From positions 310,001 through 374,000 of the forward strand of contig UVIF01000002.1 in assembly GCA_900596015.1 (NCBI GenBank): 64,000 nucleotides of DNA, in the 5' to 3' direction. Below, one piece after another: positions 57,033 through 64,000 of the stretch (the stretch's first letter is position 1; the number at the start of each line of letters is the position of its first letter). This stretch comes from Pseudomonas viridiflava. Its GTDB lineage: Bacteria; Pseudomonadota; Gammaproteobacteria; Pseudomonadales; Pseudomonadaceae. A model generated the notes under the pieces. The model saw nothing but the letters and a program-made list of their open reading frames with translations. It did not search any database and was not told the origin of the DNA. The position numbers and the translations under genes were made by a program.

Positions 57033-57998
57033 ATGATGTTGCAGATGACGTTCCGGTTGGTTGCCTTGTTTCTGTTCATCAGCAGCACCGCTGCACTGGC
57101 CGCCACCCCTGATATTGCCAGGCGCCCGATCGAGCTGCAGACCGCTCAGGGCACGCTGTACGGTTCGCAGTTGGTGCCCCGTGCAGATCGGCCGGTGCCG
57201 GTGGTGCTGATGATTTCCGGCTCTGGTCCGACCGACCGGGACGGCAACAATCCCGAGGCGGGTCGCAACGACAGCCTGAAGAAGCTCGCCTTGCTGCTGG
57301 CGCAGAACAACATTGCCAGCGTGCGCTACGACAAGCGCGGCGTAGCCACCGGCCGCAAGGCCACCCCCGACGAGCGCGATCTGAGCGTGGCAGGCTACGT
57401 CGACGATGCCGTGGCGTGGAGTGCGCAGCTCAAGCGCGACCCGCGCTTCGGCCCGCTGATCATCCTGGGTCACAGCGAAGGTGCGCTGATCGCCACTCTG
57501 GCAGCGCAGCGCGCCCAGGCCGATGCGGTCATTTCGCTGTCGGGCAGCGGTCGCCCGCTGGGCGAAGTGTTGCGCGAGCAGATCGGCGAGCGCTTGCCAG
57601 CCGAACTGCAACCGCGCAGCTATCAGTTGATCGAGCGCCTGGAAGCGGGGCAGTACGACCCGGACGTGCCCCAGCCCCTGCAGGTGCTGTTTCGCCCCAG
57701 CGTGCAGCCTTACCTGATTTCGCTGTTGCGCCAGGACCCTGCGCAGGCCTTCGCCGCCTTGAAGATCCCCGCCCTCATCGTCCAGGGCAGCAACGACATC
57801 CAAGTCGGGATTGGCGATGCGCAGGCACTGCAACGCGCCAAGCCCGACGCGCAGCTGGCGTTGATTCCCGGCATGAACCACGTGCTGCGTATCGTGCCGA
57901 TGGACCTGCCCTCGCAACTCAAGTCGTATCGTGACCCCAAACGTCCGCTGGCGGCGGAACTGGGTCAGGCAGTGGTGAAATTCATCGACGGGCTTTGA
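57033..57998 (+). CDS. Exported alpha/beta hydrolase
   Basis: The 321-residue protein has a signal peptide (MTFRLVALFLFISSTAALAA) and an alpha/beta hydrolase core. It contains VVLMISGSGPTDRDGNNPEAG and the nucleophile elbow GHSEGA (Ser), with a later Asp in VQGSNDIQVG and His in GMNHVLR. It is a putative esterase or serine aminopeptidase-like hydrolase acting in the periplasm. It diverges from aroC. Confidence 0.88.
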   Translation: MMLQMTFRLVALFLFISSTAALAATPDIARRPIELQTAQGTLYGSQLVPRADRPVPVVLMISGSGPTDRDGNNPEAGRNDSLKKLALLLAQNNIASVRYDKRGVATGRKATPDERDLSVAGYVDDAVAWSAQLKRDPRFGPLIILGHSEGALIATLAAQRAQADAVISLSGSGRPLGEVLREQIGERLPAELQPRSYQLIERLEAGQYDPDVPQPLQVLFRPSVQPYLISLLRQDPAQAFAALKIPALIVQGSNDIQVGIGDAQALQRAKPDAQLALIPGMNHVLRIVPMDLPSQLKSYRDPKRPLAAELGQAVVKFIDGL

Positions 57999-58079
57999 CG
58001 CGACGCGCCAAGGTTCCCATGGCTGCGTTCAAGAGTGGGCAGGCGTGGCCGATACAAGGTGCGTGAAGAGGATCGCGCC

Positions 58080-58862
58080 ATGACCGAACAAGCCCCGCCA
58101 GAAGCCGTCGTCGAAGAACCTGCAGCGCCGCCGCGGCCGTGGGCCGAGGTAACCCCCGAGCAGTTCAGGATGCTGCGCCTGGCGCCCCTGCCCGCCGACC
58201 GTGCCAGCGGCCCGCGCCCCTTGCGTTTCGTGCAGTTCGGCATGGCCGAGCGCCACGACCCTGCCCTGAGCCTGTTGCGCCTCGACATCCAGCTGCCGGG
58301 CCAGCGCGTGCGCAGCGAGCAGAACCGGCTGGATGTCTGGGTCGATCATCAGCTGCGGCAGGTCCGCCTAGGCAGTGACGCAGGCCTGCAACTGGAACCG
58401 GTCAACCGTGGCCTGGGGCGCTTCGTCATGGCCCACGCCGCCGCCTGGCTGCAGCGTCATTGGCCGCACTACACGCTGCAAGGCGCGGCGTTGTCGAGCA
58501 AGGAAGCGCTCCAGCCGGCGGGCCTGGATCGTCGTGATCACGCACTACGCACCCAAGGCTTGAACGTTGAATACGCAGACGTGCAACGCCTCAAGGGCCA
58601 GTATCACCCGATTGCCGTCAGCCAGTTGCTGAGCACCTGGAACGCGGAGAAAGTGCAAGTGGTCGAGGTGCTGGCGGCCAGCGAGATGCTGCAGATGGCC
58701 GAGCAGCAGTTGCAGGAGATGGAATTGAGGCTGCACGGGCAGCAGGAACGTATCGGTAAATTCTCGCGCGAGGAAAGCGGCCTGCGTTTCACCATCGCCT
58801 GCCTGATTGCATTCGCCGTGTTCCAGGCTGCGCTGCTGATCTGGATCGCCACCCACCGCTGA
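58080..58862 (+). CDS. Hypothetical protein with C-terminal membrane anchor
   Basis: The start at 58080 (MTEQAPPEAVVEEPAAPPRP), after AAGAGGA, gives 260 residues. The N-terminus is Pro/Ala/Glu-rich. A folded middle (RPLRFVQFGMAERHDPALSL) leads to a coiled-coil-like stretch at about 195-230 (EMLQMAEQQLQEMELRLHGQ), and one membrane helix at 238-257 anchors the tail. The protein is probably tail-anchored with the bulk in the cytoplasm. Function unknown. Confidence 0.72.
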   Translation: MTEQAPPEAVVEEPAAPPRPWAEVTPEQFRMLRLAPLPADRASGPRPLRFVQFGMAERHDPALSLLRLDIQLPGQRVRSEQNRLDVWVDHQLRQVRLGSDAGLQLEPVNRGLGRFVMAHAAAWLQRHWPHYTLQGAALSSKEALQPAGLDRRDHALRTQGLNVEYADVQRLKGQYHPIAVSQLLSTWNAEKVQVVEVLAASEMLQMAEQQLQEMELRLHGQQERIGKFSREESGLRFTIACLIAFAVFQAALLIWIATHR

Positions 58863-58884
58863 CAGCGGCACTGGCAAAAACTGT

Positions 58885-58970
58885 GTGGAAGCGGGCTCTG
58901 CCCGCGAAGCGTCACAGCGGTATCGAGCCAGACCGCTGCAGACGTTCGCGAACGCAACCCGCTCTACAGT
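58885..58970. repeat. Inverted pair of REP elements
   Basis: GTGGAAGCGGGCTCTGCCCG at 58885-58904 (then CGAAGC) matches the Pseudomonas REP pattern of GCGGG...CCCGCGAAG. An inverted copy at 58944-58970 reads on the other strand ACTGTAGAGCGGGTTGCGTT. The pair sits between convergent genes, a typical REPIN location. Confidence 0.75.
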
Positions 58971-58980
58971 TCATGCGCCC

Positions 58981-59889
58981 TCAGATACGCGAAGCGAACA
59001 ACGCCTGATGCTCACGGCACTGTGCCGCGCTGAGCATGAACACACCGTGCCCGCCGCGCTGGAACTCCAGCCAGCTGAAATCCACCTCCGGATAGAGCGC
59101 CTCGACGTGCACCTGGCTGTTGCCGACTTCGATGATCAGCAGACCTTTGTCGTTGAGGTGGTCCGCCGCCTCGGCCAGCATGCGCCGTACCAGGTTCAGG
59201 CCGTCGTCGCCACAGGCCAGGCCCAGCTCGGGTTCGTGCTGATACTCTGCCGGCATGTCGGCGAAATCCTCGGCATCGACATAGGGCGGGTTGGACACGA
59301 TCAGGTCGAAACGCTGCCCCGGCAACCCTTCGAAACCATCGCCCTGCACTGTATAGACTCGCTCTTCCTGGCCATGCCGCTCGATGTTCTGATTGGCCAC
59401 CTCGAGCGCCTCGAACGACAGGTCGGCCAGCACTACTTCAGCGTCCTGAAAAACGTCGGCACAGGCGATGCCGATGCAGCCCGAACCGGTGCACAGGTCG
59501 AGAATCCGCGCTGGCGGCTGGCTCAGCCAGGGCTCGAAGCGGTTCTCGATCAGCTCGCCGATCGGTGAACGTGGCACCAGCACCCGCGCATCGACGATGA
59601 ACGACATGCCGCAGAACCATGCCTCGCCGATCAGGTAGGCGGCCGGCACACGCTCTTCCATACGCCGCTTGAGCAGGTGCTGCACGCGCACGATCTCATC
59701 GTCTTCCAGGCGGCAATCCAGGTAACTGTCGGCGATTTCATAGGGCAGGTTCAACGCCCCCAGCACCAACAGACGGGCTTCGTCCCAGGCGTTGTCGGTA
59801 CCGTGGCCGAAGAACAGCTCTTCGCCATGAAAACGGCTGACGGCCCAACGGATGTGGTCGCGCACGGTGCGCAAGCGGGAAGTGATCAC
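58981..59889 (-). CDS. prmB: Ribosomal protein L3 N5-glutamine methyltransferase
   Basis: The 302-residue enzyme methylates a glutamine of ribosomal protein L3 with SAM. It has motif [17 protein letters not shown] and the NPPY motif in [16 protein letters not shown], which holds the glutamine side chain. PrmB-specific N-terminal sequence includes [20 protein letters not shown] and [14 protein letters not shown]. PrmB is usually next to aroC; here it is separated from it by two genes and a REP doublet. Confidence 0.95.
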   Translation of the reverse strand: MITSRLRTVRDHIRWAVSRFHGEELFFGHGTDNAWDEARLLVLGALNLPYEIADSYLDCRLEDDEIVRVQHLLKRRMEERVPAAYLIGEAWFCGMSFIVDARVLVPRSPIGELIENRFEPWLSQPPARILDLCTGSGCIGIACADVFQDAEVVLADLSFEALEVANQNIERHGQEERVYTVQGDGFEGLPGQRFDLIVSNPPYVDAEDFADMPAEYQHEPELGLACGDDGLNLVRRMLAEAADHLNDKGLLIIEVGNSQVHVEALYPEVDFSWLEFQRGGHGVFMLSAAQCREHQALFASRI

Positions 59890-60027
59890 AAAAGCTCCTC
59901 GGTCGAATCCAAGCCGGAATATTAACAGAGGCCCGCGGGTGATTTTCGCGATGTTCGCTCAATCCGATTCACAGAACGGCTCGAGCAGAGGACAATGCGG
60001 CAAAAGCCCTAGCCAAAGGAGCCCCAG

Positions 60028-60618
60028 ATGTCCGTTCCAAAGACGATGTTCCAACTCAGTGGCCGCGGTTTCCCGCCCACCCGGATCGCCAATGCCAGCC
60101 TGATCATCATCGATGCGCAGAAGGAATACCTCAGTGGCGACCTGGCCCTGTCGGGCATGGACGAAGCGCTGGCCAACATCGCCAGCCTGGTTGCCGCAGC
60201 GCGTGCGGCCAAGCGTCCGGTGGTACACATTCGCCACCTGGGCACCGTTGGCGGGCTGTTCGACCCCCAGGGCCGACGCGGCGAGTTCATCGAGGGTTTC
60301 GAACCGCAGGGCGACGAAGCCGTGGTCGAGAAGCGCATGCCCAATGCCTTCAACAACACCGGGCTGCACGAGCTGCTGCAGAGCTACGGCCATCTGGACC
60401 TGATCGTCTGCGGCTTCATGAGTCACTCCAGCGTCAGCACCACCGTGCGCGCTTCCAAGGACTACGGCTATCGCTGCACGTTGGTGGCCGACGCCTGCGC
60501 GACCCGTGACCTGCCCCAGGGCGACGGCGTGCTTGCCGCAGCCAAGGTGCAGGAAGCCGAAATGGCCATCATGCGTGACAACTTCGCCGCGGTTGCCATG
60601 ACCGGCGACTTGCTCTGA
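60028..60618 (+). CDS. Isochorismatase-like hydrolase lacking the catalytic cysteine
   Basis: The 196-residue protein has the isochorismatase fold: LIIIDAQKEYL with the Asp, VEKRMPNAFNNTGLHELL with the Lys, and LDLIVCGFMSHSSVSTTVRA. In cysteine hydrolases the last motif has Cys before the V (HxCV); here it is Ser (HSSV). The enzyme could act like isochorismatase proper, which does not need Cys, or have another activity. AAAGGAG precedes the ATG. The flanking genes, prmB and a membrane protein, give no clue. Confidence 0.85.
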   Translation: MSVPKTMFQLSGRGFPPTRIANASLIIIDAQKEYLSGDLALSGMDEALANIASLVAAARAAKRPVVHIRHLGTVGGLFDPQGRRGEFIEGFEPQGDEAVVEKRMPNAFNNTGLHELLQSYGHLDLIVCGFMSHSSVSTTVRASKDYGYRCTLVADACATRDLPQGDGVLAAAKVQEAEMAIMRDNFAAVAMTGDLL

Positions 60619-60651
60619 CCCCCAGCCGGCCCGATCGCCACCGAGGAATCA

Positions 60652-60972
60652 ATGAAGTCATCCCATGGTTTCAATGCGCGCAGACTCAGGAAACGTGCTC
60701 CCGGTGGCTGGCGCTATCGTCTGGGCGCGGGGCTGGGCGCCGTGCTGCTGACCCTCGGCCTGCTGCTGGCGATGGCCGGCATCGCTACCCTGCTGGGGCA
60801 TCCGCCTCAGGTCGCCGGGCTGGACACCACTACAAGCGGCGCGGCCATACTCGCTGGCATGGGGCTGCTGGTGCTTTATCTGGGCTTGTGGCTCTGGCGC
60901 CGCAGTCGCCGTGGAATGCGCCGCAGCCGTGAACTCGGCCTGGCCCCGCACCTGATGAAAAAGCACGATTGA
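60652..60972 (+). CDS. Hypothetical two-helix membrane protein
   Basis: The 106-residue protein has a basic N-terminus, helices at about 27-48 (GAVLLTLGLLLAMAGIATLL) and 62-82 (AAILAGMGLLVLYLGLWLW), and a strongly basic tail (RRSRRGMRRSRE). GAGGA precedes the ATG. It lies between the isochorismatase-like and smr genes and may be co-transcribed with both. Function unknown. Confidence 0.7.
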   Translation: MKSSHGFNARRLRKRAPGGWRYRLGAGLGAVLLTLGLLLAMAGIATLLGHPPQVAGLDTTTSGAAILAGMGLLVLYLGLWLWRRSRRGMRRSRELGLAPHLMKKHD

Positions 60973-61008
60973 GTCGCGTAGACTAGCGCTCCCGTGGTGG
61001 AGACCTTC

Positions 61009-61566
61009 ATGCAAGACGACGAATTTTCCCTGTTCAAGGATCAGATGCGCGGCGTGCGGCGTATCCAGCACGATCGCGCCGACACCGGCAGGCCGAAAGC
61101 CGACAAGCTCAAGATGCAGGCACTGCGCCAGGCAGCCACGGTGGGCACCCAAGGCACGACGGTCGACGGGCTGTCCGATCAGTTCGTCATCGACGTCGGC
61201 CCCGAGGACGACCTGCACTGGGCGCGCGACGGCGTCCAGGAAAGCCAGATGCGCAAGCTCAAGGTCGGCCAGATCCCTTTCGAAGGCAGCCTCGACCTGC
61301 ACGGCATGACGGTGGAGAAAGCTCGCCAAACGCTCTGGGCATTCCTCGCCGAAGCCACTCGCTTCGAGATCCGCTGCGTGCGCGTGACCCACGGCAAGGC
61401 CGTGCGCCTGGACGGCAAGCGGCCGATGATCAAGAGCCACGTCAACACCTGGCTGCGCCAGCACACGCAGGTGCTGGGTTTCACCTCCTGCCAGCCACGC
61501 CACGGCGGTGCCGGCGCGGTGTACGTGATGCTCAAGCGCACCATGCTCGAAGGCCGCGACGAATAA
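61009..61566 (+). CDS. Smr-domain endonuclease-like protein
   Basis: With the start at 61009 (MQDDEFSLFKDQMRGVRRI) the protein has 185 residues. The C-terminal Smr domain has the LDLHGMTVEKARQTLWAFL motif (DLHG, about 99-102), CVRVTHGKA (HGK) and the GGAGAVYVMLK tail. It resembles stand-alone Smr proteins (YdaL/SmrA-B type), which nick or cleave nucleic acids, for example stalled-ribosome mRNA. The family is widely conserved in Pseudomonas. Confidence 0.93.
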   Translation: MQDDEFSLFKDQMRGVRRIQHDRADTGRPKADKLKMQALRQAATVGTQGTTVDGLSDQFVIDVGPEDDLHWARDGVQESQMRKLKVGQIPFEGSLDLHGMTVEKARQTLWAFLAEATRFEIRCVRVTHGKAVRLDGKRPMIKSHVNTWLRQHTQVLGFTSCQPRHGGAGAVYVMLKRTMLEGRDE

Positions 61567-61638
61567 CGCTTCGCTTGCACCCGTGCGAGCGGAGCCGTAC
61601 CCTTCGCGTCTGCGAAATATTTCCCCACAGGTTTGATC

Positions 61639-62184
61639 ATGTCCCTGGAACAGAACTACACCGAGATCCTTGGCCAGCTCGGCGAGGACGTTAACCGCGA
61701 AGGCCTGCTCGACACACCCAAACGCGCCGCCAAAGCCATGAAGTACTTGTGCCGCGGCTACGAGCAGACTCTCGATGAAGTCACCAACGGTGCGCTGTTC
61801 AGCTCCGATGCGAGCGAAATGGTCTTGGTCAGGGATATCGAACTCTATTCGTTGTGCGAGCATCATCTGCTGCCGTTCATTGGGCGTGCTCACGTCGCCT
61901 ACATTCCCAGCGGCAAGGTGCTCGGGCTGTCCAAGGTGGCGCGTATCGTCGACATGTACGCTCGCCGCCTGCAGATCCAGGAAAACCTGGGTCGGCAGAT
62001 CGCCGACGCGGTGCAGCAGGTCACCGGCGCACTGGGTGTCGCCGTGGTCATCGAAGCCAAGCACATGTGCATGATGATGCGTGGCGTCGAGAAGCAGAAT
62101 TCCTCGATGATCACCTCGGTGATGCTGGGCGAGTTCCGCGACAATGCGGCGACCCGCAGCGAATTTCTCAGCCTGATCAAGTAA
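61639..62184 (+). CDS. folE: GTP cyclohydrolase I
   Basis: The 181-residue enzyme converts GTP to 7,8-dihydroneopterin triphosphate, the first step of folate and pterin synthesis. Zinc ligands Cys73 and His76 are in [14 protein letters not shown], and the third Cys is in [32 protein letters not shown] and RQIADAVQQ are family signatures. The start at 61639 gives the usual short length. Many Pseudomonas carry two folE genes; which this is cannot be told here. Confidence 0.96.
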   Translation: MSLEQNYTEILGQLGEDVNREGLLDTPKRAAKAMKYLCRGYEQTLDEVTNGALFSSDASEMVLVRDIELYSLCEHHLLPFIGRAHVAYIPSGKVLGLSKVARIVDMYARRLQIQENLGRQIADAVQQVTGALGVAVVIEAKHMCMMMRGVEKQNSSMITSVMLGEFRDNAATRSEFLSLIK

Positions 62185-62212
62185 GCCGTACCCCAACCTC
62201 GAGGGCTGCCAC

Positions 62213-62584
62213 ATGTTGATGAAAGCGTTGCGTATCGGACTGGGCCAGGTGATCGTGGCGGGCGACCTGCTCACCCGTCCACCGCGGCGCAAGCGCAGCC
62301 CTGAAGCGCAGGCCGAGGTCGACCGCGCCGCCAGCGGGCTGACGCTCTATCAGTTCCACGCCTGCCCGTTCTGCGTGAAGACCCGCCGCACCCTGCACAG
62401 GCTCAATGTGCCGGTGCCCCTGCGCGACGCCAAGAACGACCCTGTGGCGCGCGATACCCTGCTGGCCGAGGGTGGCAAGATCAAGGTGCCCTGCCTGCGT
62501 ATCGAAGAGGCCGGCAAGGTTACCTGGATGTACGATTCCAAGGTGATCATCGATTACCTCAACACCCGCTTCGCGGCAGCCTGA
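62213..62584 (+). CDS. Glutaredoxin-family protein
   Basis: The 123-residue protein has an N-terminal extension with a hydrophobic patch, then a glutaredoxin-like fold with the CPFC redox motif (Cys51, Cys54) in LTLYQFHACPFCVKTRRTL. KVPCLRIEE gives the cis-proline and MYDSKVIIDYLNTRF ends the fold. It reduces disulfides or glutathionylated proteins. It begins 28 bp after folE and is probably in the same operon. Confidence 0.92.
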   Translation: MLMKALRIGLGQVIVAGDLLTRPPRRKRSPEAQAEVDRAASGLTLYQFHACPFCVKTRRTLHRLNVPVPLRDAKNDPVARDTLLAEGGKIKVPCLRIEEAGKVTWMYDSKVIIDYLNTRFAAA

Positions 62585-62693
62585 GCGCTGTCGCCCAGCT
62601 GTATCGTCGATTGATCGCGCCGCTGTACCGCATGCGCCCGCACACCTTGGCTTAACCTTGAGCGACGCTGCTCAGGACAAGGATCGGACCGCC

Positions 62694-63893
62694 ATGCCCA
62701 ACCCCACCACCGTCGCCCCGCTGCGTCCGCTGGCCGATACCGCGCCATCTGCCGTGGTGGCCGGTTTCATCGCCATGATGACCGGCTATACCAGCTCGCT
62801 GGTCCTGATGTTCCAGGCCGGCCAGGCCGCCGGCTTGACCACAGCGCAGATATCCTCGTGGATCTGGGCACTGTCGATCGGCATGGCGGTGTGCAGCATC
62901 GGTCTCTCGCTGCGCTACCGCACCCCCATAACAGTCGCCTGGTCGACACCGGGCGCAGCCTTGCTGATCACCAGCCTGGGCGGCGTGAGTTACCCCGAAG
63001 CCATCGGCGCGTTCATCACCTGCGCAATACTGGTCACGATCTGCGGCCTGACCGGCAGTTTCGAACGCCTGCTCAAGCGCCTGCCTGCTTCGCTGGCCGC
63101 AGCGCTGCTGGCCGGTATCCTGTTCAAGATCGGCAGCGAGATATTCGTCGCTGCACAACATCGCACAGCCCTGGTGCTGTGCATGTTCTTCACCTACCTG
63201 CTGGTGAAACGGCTGTCGCCGCGCTATGCGGTGCTGGCAGCGCTGGTCATCGGCACGCTGGTGTCCGGCGCGCTCGGCCTGCTCGATTTCAGCCATTTCA
63301 GCCTGCAGGTTGCCGAGCCGCAGTGGACCACGCCGTCCTTTTCCCTGGCGGCAACCATCAGCATCGGCATTCCCCTGTTCGTGGTGGCGATGACCTCGCA
63401 GAACATGCCGGGTATTGCCGTACTGCGCGCCGATGGCTACCAGGTAGCGGCCTCGCCGCTGATTTCGGTGACGGGTATCGCCTCGTTGCTGATGGCGCCG
63501 TTCGGCTCCCATGGGGTCAACCTGGCGGCCATCAGCGCGGCCATCTGCACGGGGCCGCATGCCCACGAAGACCCCACCAAACGCTATACCGCGGCGGTCT
63601 GGTGCGGCGTGTTCTATGCGATTGCGGGCACTTTCGGCGCCACACTGGCAGCGCTGTTCGCCGCCCTGCCCAAAGAGCTGGTGCTGTCGATCGCCGCACT
63701 GGCATTGTTCGGCTCCATCATCAATGGCCTGACTCAGGCCATGAGCGAGCCGAAGGAGCGCGAGGCCGCCCTGGTGACGTTCATGGTCACCGCCTCGGGC
63801 CTGACGCTATTTTCGGTAGGCTCGGCGTTCTGGGGGATCATCGCCGGCGTACTGACGCTGCTGATTCTCAACGCGGGCAAGCTCAGCCGTTGA
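62694..63893 (+). CDS. BenE-family benzoate/H+ symporter
   Basis: The start at 62694 ([20 protein letters not shown]), with AAGGAT upstream, gives 399 residues. It has about twelve membrane helices. [20 protein letters not shown] and [11 protein letters not shown] are BenE signatures, as are [20 protein letters not shown] and [20 protein letters not shown]. It imports benzoate or a similar aromatic acid with protons in characterised members. It ends in a convergent overlap of 11 bp with pyrF. Confidence 0.9.
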   Translation: MPNPTTVAPLRPLADTAPSAVVAGFIAMMTGYTSSLVLMFQAGQAAGLTTAQISSWIWALSIGMAVCSIGLSLRYRTPITVAWSTPGAALLITSLGGVSYPEAIGAFITCAILVTICGLTGSFERLLKRLPASLAAALLAGILFKIGSEIFVAAQHRTALVLCMFFTYLLVKRLSPRYAVLAALVIGTLVSGALGLLDFSHFSLQVAEPQWTTPSFSLAATISIGIPLFVVAMTSQNMPGIAVLRADGYQVAASPLISVTGIASLLMAPFGSHGVNLAAISAAICTGPHAHEDPTKRYTAAVWCGVFYAIAGTFGATLAALFAALPKELVLSIAALALFGSIINGLTQAMSEPKEREAALVTFMVTASGLTLFSVGSAFWGIIAGVLTLLILNAGKLSR

Positions 63894-64000
63894 TCTGCGC
63901 AACCACATCGGCCAATGCCTGGGCTGGATCGGCAGCCTGGCTGATCGGACGCCCGATCACCAGGTAATCGGAACCCGCATCCAGCGCCTGGCGGGGTGTG
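63883..64000 (-). CDS. pyrF: Orotidine 5'-phosphate decarboxylase, C-terminal end
   Basis: The last 38 residues of the leftward frame read [20 protein letters not shown], then [18 protein letters not shown]. The [16 protein letters not shown] motif is the phosphate-binding C-terminus of PyrF, which makes UMP from OMP. The rest lies outside the window. Its stop codon overlaps the end of the BenE gene. Confidence 0.92.
   Translation of the reverse strand, partial: TPRQALDAGSDYLVIGRPISQAADPAQALADVVAQING

Noticed and set aside
60658-62292. 544-residue leftward open frame
   Set aside because: It is antisense to the smr, folE and membrane protein genes, which all have clear families and ribosome sites.

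Overview
The window looks like chromosomal DNA from a Pseudomonas of the putida/fluorescens type. The reasons are GC-rich genes with typical Pseudomonas neighbourhoods (pobR-pobA, prmB/aroC, a folE-glutaredoxin-BenE-pyrF block), Pseudomonas-restricted small families (DUF3509, DUF6388-like), an inverted REP doublet, and LexA- and Fur-type sites matching gamma-proteobacterial consensus.

Layout. 1-7.3 kb: membrane protein fragment, tautomerase with a divergent LysR regulator, an iron cell-surface signalling set (ECF sigma factor, FecR regulator, TonB-dependent hydroxamate-type siderophore receptor, with a Fur box before the sigma gene), then a glutathione transferase and a TetR regulator with a paired palindromic operator. 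7.4-13.3 kb: pobR/pobA (4-hydroxybenzoate to protocatechuate), a Cache-GGDEF diguanylate cyclase and a Cache chemoreceptor. 13.4-22.2 kb: a catabolic locus, probably for an acid sugar or related hydroxy acid. It has a leftward operon (amidohydrolase/lactonase, PdxA-like dehydrogenase, rhamnonate-dehydratase-like enolase-superfamily protein, AraD1/FAH-like protein), a divergent tripartite tricarboxylate transporter (TctCBA-like) and a LysR regulator. The substrate is unknown. 22.4-26.8 kb: an aspartate-type aminotransferase followed by a GltIJKL-like acidic amino acid ABC transporter.

26.8-41.5 kb is an accessory island, more AT-rich in places, bounded by a 3'-end remnant of an IS3-family element on the left and a near-complete but broken copy of the same element on the right, next to tRNA-Ser(GGA). 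It holds an intact, tightly coupled three-gene cassette (serine alpha/beta hydrolase, caspase-fold protease, uncharacterised helical protein). This is the best candidate here for an undescribed, possibly defensive, system. The rest is mostly decay: a CPBP protease gene with three in-frame stops, a rulAB (DNA polymerase V) locus with a LexA box in which rulA is intact and rulB broken, a second degraded umuC/rulB fragment, a DUF2971 gene and several orphan genes.

41.6-64 kb is conserved core: enoyl-CoA hydratase-like protein, CorA transporter, glutamine amidotransferase, an ATP-grasp/alpha-E/transglutaminase operon, a RraB-like protein, an LTA-synthase-like phosphotransferase, small stress-type proteins, a divergent acireductone-dioxygenase-like protein with a damaged metal site, an HcaT-like MFS transporter, aroC, prmB, a cysteine-less isochorismatase-like protein, Smr, folE, glutaredoxin, BenE and the end of pyrF. 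Start codons were chosen by ribosome-binding sites and family length. No database search was possible, so family names rest on recognition of motifs.
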